A stretch of 64,000 nucleotides of DNA, taken from positions 2,100,001 to 2,164,000 of the forward strand of contig NC_083389.1 of the NCBI RefSeq assembly GCF_031755915.1, in the 5' to 3' direction. The stretch's first letter is position 1. Each line of letters starts with the position of its first letter. This stretch comes from Ziziphus jujuba. Taxonomy: Eukaryota; Streptophyta; Magnoliopsida; Rosales; Rhamnaceae. The position numbers and the translations under genes were made by a program. Under the pieces are notes generated by a model. The model saw nothing but the letters and a program-made list of their open reading frames with translations. It was not told the origin of the DNA and searched no databases. Shown here piece after piece: positions 13,694 to 25,036 of this stretch.

Positions 13694-16600
13694 TTGCATT
13701 ATTATACTAACATGACAGAATCAAAAATGAGGAGAGGAGATCCACCTTTGAGGATCAATGAGGAGGAGTCCGTAGCATTCCATGGCAATGCCCAAGCGAC
13801 CGGGAGTGGAGACCAAGTGGACATGAGAGCTGTTTTGGAGTCAATACAGCGGGTTAGTGCTCAAGTTGAGCATGTGAATCAAAGGATGGGAAGGCTAGAA
13901 GTTTCCCAAGGAATTCCAAACACAAGAAATAGGCAAGAATTCCATGGAGGACGAGGCCGAGGATGAGGATGTCGTGAGAGACCGAGAGAGGAATTTGATG
14001 AGGAGCCATTCGGTGGAGGCTTTGAGGAAGGTATGGACAAAACTTTTGCTGTCCAAGATAGAGCTGGCCGTAGAAGATATAGGAGGGAAGAAACAGATGA
14101 CAGTCTTAGCAATATCAAGATCAACATCCCACCATTCATGGGAAAAAGTGACCCTGAAGCATATTTGGAATGGGAAGAAAAGATGGAGATGAAATTTGAC
14201 CGCCATAATTATTCGGAGGCTAAGAAGGTGAAATTGGCAGCAATGGAGTTTGGCCATTATGCACTCCAATGGTGGACCAATGAGCAAAACACCCGAAGGA
14301 GAGTTGGTGATGACTTGATTACTACATGGCGACAAATGAAAGGAGCCATGCGGAAGCGATTCGTACCATCACACTATCATAGGTTGCTGTATCAAAGACT
14401 TCAATCTTTATCTCAAGGACATGGATCCGTGGAGGATTATTACAAGGAGATGGAGATGCTTATGATGAGATTGAACTTGAATGAAGATAGGAAAGCAACC
14501 ATGGCAAGGTTTCTTGGTGGTTTGAATCGTGAAATAGCCAATCAACTAAAATTGCAACAATATGTGGAATTGGAGGAGATGTTGCATGTGGCTATTAAAT
14601 TAGAGCATCAATTTAGGAGGAGGGGTGTAAGATCATGGTTTGGAGGTGTTTCCAACTGTGGAATGTCCAATTCAATTGGTTGGAGGAACAATCCCATCTA
14701 TGAAAGCAAGCCAAAGCCGAAAGTCAAAGAAGAAAGTTCAAATTGGCCAAAGAAGGAGACTAGAACCGAATCTGTCCAAGCACCAAAGAATGAGGTAAAA
14801 TTAGATCCTAAACCTTCTAGAACTCATGATGTTGTGTGTTTTAAGTGCCAGGGAGGAGGACACATTGCTAGCCAATGCTCGGATAGAAGAATCATGGTGT
14901 TAAAGGGCAATGACGAGCTAGAATCGAAAAGTGAAGAAAGTGAGGATGAAGCCAAGCAAAAGGAGGAGGACTTGGAGGATGAACCCGAAACCTTGCAAGC
15001 ATCCAATGCTCAATTAAACTTGCTTTCTAGGAGAGTACTTGCTGCATACAAAGAGGAGGATGAAATTCAAAGAGAGAACATCTTCCACACCCGATGTGAA
15101 ATTCAAGGTAAGATTTGTAGTATGGTTATTAATAGTGGAAGTTATACAAATGTAATTAGTAACATTGTAGTTGATAAATTAGGCTTAATAACTATTAAAC
15201 ATCCATAACCTTATAGATTACAATGGCTTAATTATAGTGGTGAAATAAAAGTGAATAAACAAGCCAAAGTAAAATTTAATATAGGTAGATATGAGGATGT
15301 AGTTTTATGTGATATTGTACCCATGATTGCTGGACATATACTATTAGGTAAACCATGGCAATTTGATAAAGATGCTACTCATTTTGGTCGAGAAAATAGT
15401 ATTGTTTTCAGGTTTAAAGGGAAGAAGGTCAAGCTGGAACCATTATCTCCTAAAGAGGTTTACAAAGACCAATTACAAATGCAACAAAGGAGAGAAGCCG
15501 AAAAGCTCAAGGAAAAAGCAAGTATGGCACCAACGGCTTCACCATCCTTTCAAGAAGGTAAGAATGAGGTTGCTGATCAAGGTAAGGTTTCTAACACTCA
15601 TATTGAGTGGAAATATCAAGGAAAAACCGAATGAGAGGGGAAAGAAAGTGGCAAACCCGAGAGCTTGGAGAAGGAAGGGAAATCTGAAGGTTTGCGTCAA
15701 TCAAAGGGAGAAAAAGAAAAAGAAAGAAAAGAAAGGTCAACTAGCAACTTTTATTTGAGTTTATGGGATATTAATATGGTTATTGAGTGTAAGAAACCTT
15801 TTCTGGTCATGATTTATAAAGAAAATTATTTTAATGATCAAACTAACATTGAAGAACTTGAATTGCCAAGTTCAATGATTTCTCTTTTGAAGGAATTTGG
15901 AGATGTCTTCCCAAATGAAATTCCAAGTGGACTACCATCCAATCAAGAGGGAAAAGGTGAGCTTTCTATCCAAGGTAAGTATTCTAATACTCAGGTTGTG
16001 TGGAAAAATTTTAATAAAACCAAGAGTGAAAATTTTGGTGCAAAAGCCGAGAGTGAGGAAGGTGAGATGGCCTTGAGTGAGAAAGGAAAAGGAAGACAAG
16101 AAAGGAAAAATATAAAATTTTATCTTAGCTTTGGTAATGTTAATAAAGTAATTATGAATAAGAAATCATTGCTGACCATGAATTTTAAAGATACTTATTT
16201 AAACATGTCTTTATTGCATAGAACTTTATCTACATTGTTGAGAGTTTTACTTAGTGGCAATTTGAAAATTTGGGAAATATTGTTCGCTAACTTTAAAAAG
16301 TGTAATTTTTACCATAATGAGCATGTATTTCTAGATTTTGTTGTAATAGTGTTTGACTTAGGAGAATTGGTTTGGTTGCACTTACGAAAGGAAAGGTTTC
16401 CTAAACAAAGAAAGTCAAAGCTCAAGTCGCCTATGGATGGACCTTTTCAAGTTTTGGAGCCGAATAACAAGAATGCCTACAAGCTTGATTTACCGGGTGA
16501 GTATAACATGAGTGCTGCATTTAATGTTGCTGATTTAACTCCTTTTTCTGCAGATGATGATCTTGATTTGAGGACAAATCCTTTTCAAGAGGAGGGGAAT

Positions 16601-16786
16601 GATGTGATTCCGCCCGAGCCCGCACCTTCGATAACCCGCTGGGGTGCTGACTCGACACAGATGAAGACTAGGCCAATCACAAGAGCTCAAATTAAGAGAT
16701 TTAAGGACAACCTGGGAGTATTTATACACGGGGTAATCAATCTCAACAGAGCTTATCCATACTTGAAGATACAAAGCCTATTCTAA
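13694..16786 (+). pseudogene. Gag-protease-spacer-integrase-tail polyprotein of element B (broken)
   Basis: Gag starts at 13694. Stops break it at 13964-13966 (Arg to TGA) and at 15206-15208, then at 15632-15634, with the frame otherwise kept. A zinc knuckle (C-x2-C-x4-H-x4-C) is at 14839-14880. The protease triplet at 15130-15138 is N-S-G instead of D-S-G, so catalysis is lost. From 15665 the frame passes a Lys/Glu-rich spacer, a second diverged copy of that spacer, a short remnant of RT thumb, and the integrase C-terminal segment (D-G-P-F-Q-V-L-E near 16438). It ends with about 60 residues encoded inside the 3' LTR. It would make virus-like particle protein if intact; replication enzymes are absent by design of the family. 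Confidence 0.85.
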
Positions 16787-17729
16787 GCATCCAAGTGGTG
16801 GAAGCCAATACGGACCCGGGTGACGGTTTTGGTACATGTTTGGAGTCTGGGAAGCATGAAATGGTTCCAATTCTTTCTGGGTTCAGTACATATGCCTAAG
16901 AGGTCATGGAATCAAGTTAAAGCAGCCTCAAATGCAATCAAAAAGGGCTTGTACGGACAGCATCAACAATTTGGCCGAATTTGCTGTATTGCTTGCTATC
17001 TTTACTGTATTTTACTGTATGAGCCTTTTCTTATTTTTCCAAGCATGGGAAACGTGTGGGACTTCATATTCAGCTTATTTGGTATCCTAAAAAGCATCTA
17101 GAAGTTGATTTGGAGCTCAAAGAGGTCAAAGATTGATCAAAGTCAACTTGATCAAAAGGCTAGCATTTTTAGTTTCCCAATTTGTTTTTACTTTTTGTTT
17201 TAGGAAACTACCGTTACTTTTATTTATTTATTTATTTTCTGGAAAAATAACTTTAGGAAGGTTTCTATTTTATTCTTTCTATTGTAAATTAATAAATTCC
17301 TAATTTAATATAAAGGAATTAATTAATCAAACTTAGATTAGGAAAGGAAGTATACTTTCGGCCAACTAGGTTTCTTTATGTGTGGTGGCCGGTTTTCTTT
17401 ATTTTTAGGGTTTTATTTCATGGCTTTGTAGCCTATTTAAAGGCTTATTTTTCAATATGAATGCAACTTTGATTTGATTGGGAAATTACTTGTGAGATTA
17501 ATTATCTCTTTGTTCTTTGAGAACACCTAAAACACCATTAAAGAATTGGTTGTTTTAGCTTGACTTATCAATAGGTTTTCCATCCCCTATTGTGGCGTCT
17601 ACATTATACCAAGGTTTCTAACCACAGGTTGGTTAGGGGTTGAGGTCCATTCCATTAGAACTTGAACTTAATTGAGATCCGGGCTAATATAATATGGGTT
17701 TAGGAGCAGGTCGTCCTAGGTTCGTATCA
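16600..17729 (+). repeat. 3' LTR of element B
   Basis: A 1130-bp LTR with the same termini as the 5' LTR. It lies directly after the polypurine tract, and the polyprotein frame enters it and stops at 16784-16786. Differences from the 5' LTR are few by eye, for example a short deletion near 17219. Confidence 0.92.
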
Positions 17730-18127
17730 GATATAATTATTATGGAAAGCTCGCATGGCCCAATGATCTTTTATATATTTTTCCGATAGTAATTTTAGAT
17801 ACTATTGTATGTAACATAGGTTTAGCAGTTCTAGAACCATCAATGATTGGCGAACCCATGGATCCATTTGCAACTCCTTTGGAGATATTGCTTGAATGGT
17901 ATTTCTTTTCTGTATTTCAAATTCTTCGTACGGTGCTTAACAAATTATTGGGCATTCTTTTAATGGTTTCCGTACCCACGGAGTTATTAACAGTACCCTT
18001 TTTGGAGAATGTTAAGAAATTCCAAAGCCCATTTCTTCGTCCAGTAGCGACGACCGTCTTTTTTATTGGTACCGCTGAAGCCTTTGGTTGGGTATTGGAG
18101 CAACATTACCTATTGATAAATCCCTAA
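17730..18127 (+). pseudogene. petD: petD plastid pseudogene, 3' part
   Basis: This continues exon 2 from the insertion site of element B, through [12 protein letters not shown] to the TAA at 18125-18127. Bases 17730-17734 (GATAT) duplicate the GGTAT before the element, with one change. There are several stops in the first 100 bases and many substitutions. Subunit IV would bind plastoquinone in the b6f complex. Confidence 0.92.
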
Positions 18128-18317
18128 CTTTAGGTCTTTTTTAAACTGATTCAATTGTGAAATAAATAAATAAAAACACGATGCGTGTATCTAGGGAATA
18201 GTCGCTTCAAAGTGAATTCTCCCTAGATACATTTATTTATTCAATTAAATTTTGGATCTATTCCTAGTATATGGAATGTACTAAAGATTCAAAACTCATT
18301 TTTATCTTTTTTTTAAG

Positions 18318-19307
18318 AAAAAAAAATTAATAATCCATTAAAAGTTATGCAAAATGCTTTTCTATTTCTAGAATGTCCAATATATGTTTTATATTTTCTA
18401 TGAGAAAATGTTTCAATTTTATAAGTCTTCTCTACTGTTATTCAAAAGGTCTAATAATGCATGTATATTGGACCTTTTAAGGCAATTATAGACCCTAGGG
18501 GGCAATTCTAATTGTTCAATAAAAATAGATTTCAATGCTATTTCGTTTCGATTTTTACGTGGTTTAGCCAATTTATCATGAAAAGTTAAAAAGGGGTAAA
18601 GTAACTTTGTGTTGGTTTTTTTCTAAATGGAAGTTTTCTTCTTCTGCATGTAAAAAGGAATAAATAAATCAATCAAATTCTAGAAAGCCTAATGAAGTGC
18701 TTCTTTAGGAGTTAAAGTTCCATTTGTCCATATTTCGAGTAAAAGTATCTCTTGTTTTTCATTCCCATTTGCATAAGAATGAATACTATGATTGGCATTT
18801 CGAACAGGCATGAATACAGCATCTATAGGATAACTTCCATCTTTAAAGTTATTTGGCATTTTAATACGATACCCACGATGCCTTTCGAGTTGTAATTCAA
18901 TAGGCTATGTATTATCAACGATTTCCATAGAAGGTGGTAAGATGATGTCTTGAGCAATTACATATCGGGGACCTTTGACACAAATAGACGCATCACGAGT
19001 TCCATAAAGATTACTTCTCAGTACAATTTCTTTCAAATTCATTAAAATGTCATATACAGATTCTTGAATACCCACTATGGTAGAATATTCATAGGGTATT
19101 TTATTAAATTTTTGCGGTTGTGATGCATGTTCCTTCTATTTCTCCAAGCAAAGCTCTTTGAATCACAATGCCTATTGTATCAGCTTAGTCTTTCATAAGT
19201 GATGCCAGAATAAAGCATCCATAATAAAGACGCTTACTGTCTACTTGTGATTCAACGCACTTCCACTGCAGTGTTTGAATAGATACTGTTACCTTCTCGT
19301 GAACCAT
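18318..19307 (-). pseudogene. rpoA: rpoA plastid pseudogene
   Basis: Alpha subunit of the plastid-encoded RNA polymerase. The ATG (rc) is at 19305-19307, followed by V-H-E-K-V-T-V-S-I. Blocks matching the assembly domain occur through 18680, and the C-terminal domain region (T-L-P-L-F-T-F-H near 18575-18600) continues to about 18318. Stops and frameshifts are frequent, for example near 19175-19195 and 18900. It sits in its normal place between petD and rps11. Confidence 0.9.
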
Positions 19308-19372
19308 AGTAATATTATTTAATCACATCATTGAATTATTTACTTCTCTTGAAATATCTTCAATGTTTATTT

Positions 19373-19789
19373 TTATGCATGCCTTTTTTTAGGAGGTCTA
19401 CAGCCATTATGTTGCGTAGGGGTTACATCTCGTATGAAACTTAATAGTATACCACTTCTACAAATAGCTCTTAATGCCGCATCTTTTTCGACACTAGGGC
19501 CTTTTATCACAACTTCTATCCGTTGCATACCTTGATCTATTACTATCCGAATAGCATTTCCCATTACGGTTTGAGCGGCAAATGGTGTCCCTCATATTGT
19601 ACCCTTGAATCCACAAGTACTAACGGAAGACCACGAAATTGCCCGACCCCTTACATCTATAGTAGTCACAATAGTATTGTTGAAACGTGCTTGAACATGA
19701 ATAAATCCCTTTGGTATTCTATGTGCATTTTTATGTGAACCAATACATCTATTCTTATGTGAACCAGTTCTTGGTATAGGTTTTGCCAT
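19373..19789 (-). pseudogene. rps11: rps11 plastid pseudogene
   Basis: Small-subunit ribosomal protein S11. It begins [10 protein letters not shown] at 19789 and ends C-R-P-P-K-K-R-H-A at 19376. Length 417 bp is the family length. A single TGA near 19592 replaces an Arg in the R-R-G-T-P-F motif; the rest is in frame. This is one of the better-preserved copies in the block. Confidence 0.93.
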
Positions 19790-19925
19790 ATTTTATCATC
19801 TCATAAATATAAGTCAAAGATATATGGATATATCCATTTCATATCAAAACAGATCCTTTATTTTTATTTTTGTATTTGTACAATGGTTCCTTTAGATTTA
19901 TAGAGTCCTTTTTAGTTTAGAAAGA

Positions 19926-20038
19926 TTATCCTTGTCTTTGTTTATGTCTCGGGTTGGAACAAATTACTATAATTTATCATGCCTACAGATCAATCGACAT
20001 GTTTCAGAAATTTTATGCACAGAGGCTCTTATTTTCAT
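19926..20038 (-). pseudogene. rpl36: rpl36 plastid pseudogene
   Basis: Ribosomal protein L36, a 37-residue zinc-binding protein. It starts M-K-I-R-A-S-V at 20038 and ends H-K-Q-R-Q-G-stop at 19926. At 113 bp it is one base short, and the Cys motif is disturbed (C-E-K-C became S-E-T-C). Confidence 0.9.
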
Positions 20039-20154
20039 ATTTATCATTCCTTAACTTAATTCTAACTTTCCTTATTGGAAGAAAATAAGTTGCTTGACAT
20101 TTTTAACTTCGAATTCTATACCCCAGAAATGAATGTTGAATTTGAAAAAACCAT

Positions 20155-20389
20155 CTAATCACTGGAATCTTTTTTCAGAGTCTATAAACTATACGTCCGC
20201 TGGTTGAATCATAAAAACTTGCTTCACTTTTGTTTCAATTTTCTCATCGTATACATATAAAAAAACTACTTATAATCGTTCCTCAAACATAATCAAGAAT
20301 TAGATTTTCATTATCTAAACGAATTTAGACTATACCATTGGGCAGTCATGCAGAAATTCAACCTTCACGAATCCTTTTTTTTCTTTCAT
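20155..20389 (-). pseudogene. infA: infA plastid pseudogene
   Basis: Translation initiation factor 1. It begins M-K-E-K-K-R-I-R-E-G then TGA. The G-R-I-I-Y-R-L end is recognisable near 20165-20200 and the stop at 20155-20157. infA is often already dead in the plastid of rosids, so its decay may predate transfer. Confidence 0.8.
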
Positions 20390-20518
20390 TTTAGATCAAA
20401 CTTCTTGAGGTATCAACTAATAAGGATGGGTGATATTAGAAAACCGCCGTCTCTCTTTTTTTCTTTTTTTTTCACAAATATGAAAGTTCCGCATATAATT
20501 CACATATCAGAAGCAGTA

Positions 20519-20913
20519 CCATATATAACACAAAAGTTCTCCACCAATTTATTCTAATCGAGCCTCTTTGTAAGTAATTATACCCCTAGAAGTAGAAAGA
20601 ATTACAATCCCCATTCCGCATAAAATTCTAGGAATTCATTGATAGTTAGAATATATTCATAGACTGAGTCGACTGATCTGTTTTAAATTTAAAACAGCTT
20701 TATATCCTATTCCTTCTACGTCGTAGGGTTAAAACAAAAAAATCTTTGTTCTTTTCCTGATATTTCAGCATGTTTTCAATAAAACATTCGAGTAAAAGGA
20801 TTTTAACAATGTTTTCAGTAATGTTAGTAGATGGTATTCGAACTGTTCTTTTTTTAATTCATGTCAGCATTTCGTATAGAGGTTATTATGTCAGCAGTAG
20901 TGTCTTTATTCAT
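20519..20913 (-). pseudogene. rps8: rps8 plastid pseudogene
   Basis: Ribosomal protein S8. The N-terminal D-I-I-T-S-I-R-N-A-D-M block lies just below 20913, and the terminal E-I-L-C-Y-I-W at 20520 has a changed stop (TAC). Several stops and indels lie between. It is 395 bp where the family has about 405. Confidence 0.85.
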
Positions 20914-21177
20914 GATAAACTCATAATATTGTTGTACTCAAATTTTGATATAATCAACATGCTCTTTTTCTGTTTTTCTTTATTTTTTAATTATGAATTC
21001 TTAAGGGCATATACGTGAGACACAACCAATCTACTACTAATAATAAATCTCAATTTACTAAATAATCTTAATCAATTTCAGTTAAATACTCAGTAAATAC
21101 TTAGTTAAATATTATAACTATGTTAATTATATTAATTATGTTATAATTAATTATACTAATTATGTTATGGTCTCTTC

Positions 21178-21511
21178 TTATAATACTTCAGGCGCTAATG
21201 AAACTATTTTAGTGAAATTTAACTGTCTTAATTCCCAGGTGATCGCACCAAAAATTCTAATTCCTTTTGGATTTCCTTCTTGAATAACGACCGCAACATT
21301 ATCATCATATCATATTATCATACCGTTCTCACATTTGAGATCTTTATAAGTATGTACAATTACAGCTTTGATCACTTTTGATCATTCTAAAAGTGTATCT
21401 GGTGCTGCTTCCTTGATTACAACAATAGTAACGCCACCAATATGAGCATATCGTCGATTTTCAAGCTTCATTGTTATCTACTACATTCAAATGGCTTTGA
21501 GGTTGAATCAC
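21178..21511 (-). pseudogene. rpl14: rpl14 plastid pseudogene, start changed to GTG
   Basis: Ribosomal protein L14. I-Q-P-Q-S-H-L-N-V follows a GTG at 21509-21511 where the family has ATG. R-R-Y-A-H-I-G-G-V is clear at about 21450. The end P-E-V-L-stop is at 21178. A deletion and stops occur in between, and an AT-rich stretch replaces the rps8 spacer (21018-21177). Confidence 0.9.
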
Positions 21512-21659
21512 TTTTTTATCTGTTTTTTCGATTAAAACAAAGGGCGAAGTAAGAAAACAAAAAAAAAATTAAAAAATGTTGTTTGTTCAAAACAAAAAAG
21601 GAAACGTGCAATTATTTTTTTCATTTCATCCAAAAAACCTTTTCTTTTAGTTCTACATT

Positions 21660-23154
21660 TCGATACCAAAATAATGAATTGAGTTCGTATAGGCATTTTT
21701 GATGCTGCTAGTGAAATAGCCCTTCTGGCTCTGCTCATTTCATAAAGTATTCTACTAGGCTTGATGACAGCTACCCAATATTCAGGAGATCCTTTCCCTG
21801 AACCCATACGGGTTTTTGTAGGTCTTATTGTAACTAGTTTTTCTGGAAATATACATACCCATACTTTCCCACCGCGGCAAACATTTTGTGTCATTGCTTG
21901 TTGATCGGCTTCAATTTGTCAAGATGTGATCCAAGCGGGTTCAAGCGCTTGAAGAGCATATCTACCGAAGCAAATATGATTACCTCAATAAGATATTCCT
22001 TTCATTCTTCCTCTATGCTGTTTATGGAGTTTGGTTCTTTTGGGCTTATAGTTGATGGTTGTTTATTAATTCCATCTCTACTACATAACTGGACATGAGA
22101 GTTTCTTCTCATCCAGCTCCTTGCGACTGAAACAATTAAAAAATAATATCTATGTATTTATATTTATGTATTTAATGAATAATATACTAAAAAGTATATT
22201 GTTTCGTGAGATTTTTTGAAATTTCATCTAATCTATTAGAAACTTGTATATCTTGTTTTGATATATAACTAAACATGGATTCGATTTATAGATAATTTTT
22301 TATTTAGAGATACAGTTAGAGATAATAGCATAGATAAAGTCATTTTTATATAAGGTTATAACAAATCTTTATTTTGTTTTGCTTTTTATTATCATATCAG
22401 ATCGGCCAAAATTTAGAAATCCAATAAAATCAAAAATTTTGCTGGCAAATATTTACTCTTTCAATATTCAATTGTAGGATTAGTTTATGACATGACCTTT
22501 CAGAATAAATGAATTGGTTTCTGGTTCATTCCACCATCCTACCCAATGAATCATTATGATTCATTTTCAATATAATCTTATGTATTCACAAGTTCTATCA
22601 TTCCCATCGCTTCTTGATTAATGGTTAAGTCTGACTTCTACAATGGAGCCCCTAACAAAATTTGATTTGTTCTCGAGTCAATCCTCTTAGTATTTATTGG
22701 CTCGGGGCTCTTGATTCTTTTTCTATGAATGGCTTTGTATAGTTATAGACCAATCAGTATTAATGCTTTATTACATTCCTCGTTATGAGATGAATCATAG
22801 ACCCTACATATTGGAATCATATATCATTGATATATATATATATATATTTTTCGCTCTTTCTCTCGTCCTTCCATTTATCCACATTTTTTTTTTCTTTACA
22901 ACTCAGACTCAGATTAGTTTTTTCTTTTTTGTTCTTTGTTTATGCAAAAAGATTTCAGTTGCTACGTTGGTATGACCAATATATCATATCTCGACCGGTT
23001 TTTTATATCCAGATAATGCGAAATGATGAGTTGGTTATTAGTTCTATATTTATGTTAGTTTTATAATAGTTATTAGTCCATACTATGGGCTGGTACTTCT
23101 TTCTTTTTTTGAATCCTAATCTTAAAAAAAACCAATGAGTCACACATTAAGCAT
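21660..23154 (-). pseudogene. rpl16: rpl16 plastid pseudogene with group II intron
   Basis: Ribosomal protein L16. The 9-bp exon 1 is at 23146-23154 (ATGCTTAAT), followed by GTGTGAC, a group II 5' splice site. The intron runs to about 22045, and exon 2 from there to near 21660. Exon 2 keeps [19 protein letters not shown] and I-R-T-Q-F-I-I. The part upstream of Met at 21894 has a stop (Q-A-M at the TGA near 21897). A conserved G-G-V-A-E-N block is shortened. Confidence 0.9.
22088..22122 (-). ncRNA. Domain V hairpin of the rpl16 group II intron (decayed)
   Basis: On the minus strand, GAGCTGGATGAGAAGAAACT then CTCATGTCCAG, an almost complete domain V stem, lies about 45 bases before exon 2. Confidence 0.75.
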
Positions 23155-23312
23155 AGTAATTATATCAAATGATTAATCGAATTTTTATTCAACCTTATAG
23201 AATTGTTCATTTTTGTTTTAAGTTAAGAGAAAAAAAATGAAAGAATTTGTCATTTTCTGTTCTATTACTGAATGGATAGAATAGAACTAAAGATAAGTCA
23301 AGTAAAGGCCTA

Positions 23313-23935
23313 TTATTCCTCTTCTATAAATATCAAAATTTTGATGCCTAATACCCCATAAATAGTTCAAACTGTATAGGAATAGCTATCAATTTTAGCT
23401 CGAATGGTTCGTAGAGGAACTCTTCCTTCTCTGATCCATTCGACACGTGCAATTTCTTTTCCATCAATACGCCCTGCAATTTGTACTTGACTTAACTAAT
23501 TCAATAGCTTTTTTTATTGCTTCACGAAATGAAACTCTATTTTTTAATTGTCCGGCTATAAATTCCGTAAGAATATTAGGGTTTCCATAAGGGTTTTCAA
23601 ATCTTGTAATAGCAATGTTGAGTTTTCAGTTCACACAATTATGTTCCTTTTGTATAGTCATCTATAATTCTTCGATTCTTCTAGGTTCTATAAATAGCTT
23701 TGGGAATACCATATAAATTATGACTTGAATCAAATCGATTCAATTTCTATACATGAAATTCCCTTGACATTAGAAGATATTTTCATATTTTTTTGTACAT
23801 AATTCTTGATACAGTTTCGTATTTTTTTATCTTCTTTTAGATCCTCCGAATAATTTTTTGGTTGTTCAAATCAAAGAGAATGATGGCCTTGGGTTGCACC
23901 AAGTCTGAAACCAAGTGGACTTATTTTTTCCCCAT
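23313..23935 (-). pseudogene. rps3: rps3 plastid pseudogene
   Basis: Ribosomal protein S3. It starts [13 protein letters not shown] at 23935 and ends with an acidic I-E-E-E-stop at 23313. Frameshifts occur around 23500 and 23640. rpl16 exon 1 lies 158 bases downstream, in the usual arrangement. Confidence 0.9.
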
Positions 23936-24129
23936 AGTCCCCCACTACTATACATATCATGACATGTCATATCAATGTACTTTTTTTTTATTCATCCATG
24001 TTTTTCTAAGCATAATATGGCATATTTTATTTGTATTTTTATTATAAAAAAATATTTGTCATTTAACTTTAACCTTAAAATTCTTCAAAGACAATTTTGT
24101 TCTTTAAGTAGTCTGTATAATAATATACA

Positions 24130-24470
24130 GCTGTATGTTTTAGTACAACAGTTATATGATAAGTGGGTCTTTTTATTGGATAACCTCATCCCCAAGCTCG
24201 ATGTTTTAATTTTTTTCACAGTAATGCCTTCGTTGACTTTTGCTTTACTAATTTTTAACTTTGCTTTGGTGAAACCTCTATTGTGATTAGCATTTGCTGC
24301 TGCAGAAGAAACCAATTTTAAAATGGGAGCACATGCTCGATAGGGCATGAGTTCGAGTATCAGAAGTGTTTCTTCATAAGAATGCCCATAAATCTGATCA
24401 ATTACGCTTCAACTTTGTGAGCAAACATATCTATAAATCCACCTATAGCGTATTTTTCTACATATCGGTC
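24130..24470 (-). pseudogene. rpl22: rpl22 plastid pseudogene
   Basis: Ribosomal protein L22. The L-M-P-Y-R-A-C-x-P-I-L-K-L block and A-A-A-N-A-N-H-N lie near 24300-24350, and [14 protein letters not shown] near 24210-24260. The N-terminal M-S-A-H-K-A-R-R-V-I-D-Q segment is recognisable but broken near 24400-24440. The ends are approximate. Confidence 0.82.
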
Positions 24471-24555
24471 TGTCTTTTTCTTCTTTCCCATAAGGTTTAC
24501 CTCTCACTAATGAACAATAAAACTATATTCACTTTTTGTATTTATTAAAAAATTA

Positions 24556-24840
24556 TTAACGATGAGATCTATTATCATTTTTTGCATGTCCTCAAAAACT
24601 TAGAGTAGGTGAAAATTCTCCCAATTTATGTCCTACCATATGATCTATTATATTAATTGGCAAATGATCTTTTCCATTATGGATAACAATAGTATGCCCG
24701 ATCATTGTCGGTATAATAGTAGATGCTCAGGACCAAGTGACTGTTATTTCTTTTTATGCTTTTGTGTTAATCGTATTTATTTTTCTTAATAAATGACTCG
24801 CTACAAAAGGATTTTTATTTTTTTTTAGTGAATGTGTCAA
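24556..24840 (-). pseudogene. rps19: rps19 plastid pseudogene, start changed to TTG
   Basis: Ribosomal protein S19. T-H-S-L-K follows TTG at 24838-24840. The block [12 protein letters not shown] is at about 24680-24715, and the end G-H-A-K-N-D-N-R-S-H-R-stop is at 24556. Extra bases in the A-run near the start shift the frame. Confidence 0.9.
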
Positions 24841-24894
24841 AATTAATTACTCCTTTTTTTTTCATAAAAACAATGAAACAAATTCTATTTACTA

Positions 24895-25036
24895 TGGTAA
24901 TGAAGAATCAAATTATCACTAAATTTATTCCTTTTTCTACTTCTTCTTCCAAGTCCAGGATAACCCTAAGGGGTTACGGTTTTTTTTGCTACCAATTAGG
25001 GCCCTCCCTTCACCACCCCCATGGGGATGGTCTATA
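24895..25036 (-). pseudogene. rpl2: rpl2 plastid pseudogene, C-terminal part
   Basis: This is the end of ribosomal protein L2. H-P-H-G-G-G-E-G and K-P-V-T-P-x-G-Y-P read downward from 25030. The gene is interrupted at 25037 by a solo LTR and continues at 26173. Confidence 0.88.

Larger units (their letters stand above)
11405..17729 (+). mobile_element. Gypsy element B, complete structure but non-autonomous and mutated, inside petD
   Basis: The element has two LTRs (11405-12538 and 16600-17729), a primer site, leader, Gag-protease frame, spacer, integrase tail and a polypurine tract AAGAGGAGGGGAA at 16587-16599. The flanks GGTAT (11400-11404) and GATAT (17730-17734) are a target duplication with one change, and petD reads continuously across them. 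There is no Y-x-D-D reverse transcriptase core, no RNase H and no integrase D-D-E core. It shares this deletion layout exactly with element C. Confidence 0.92.

Noticed and set aside
21018..21177. Possible MITE in the rps8-rpl14 spacer (repeated AATTATATTAATTATG words)
   Set aside because: The repeats are short and AT-only, with no clear inverted ends or target duplication. Probably slippage in plastid spacer DNA.
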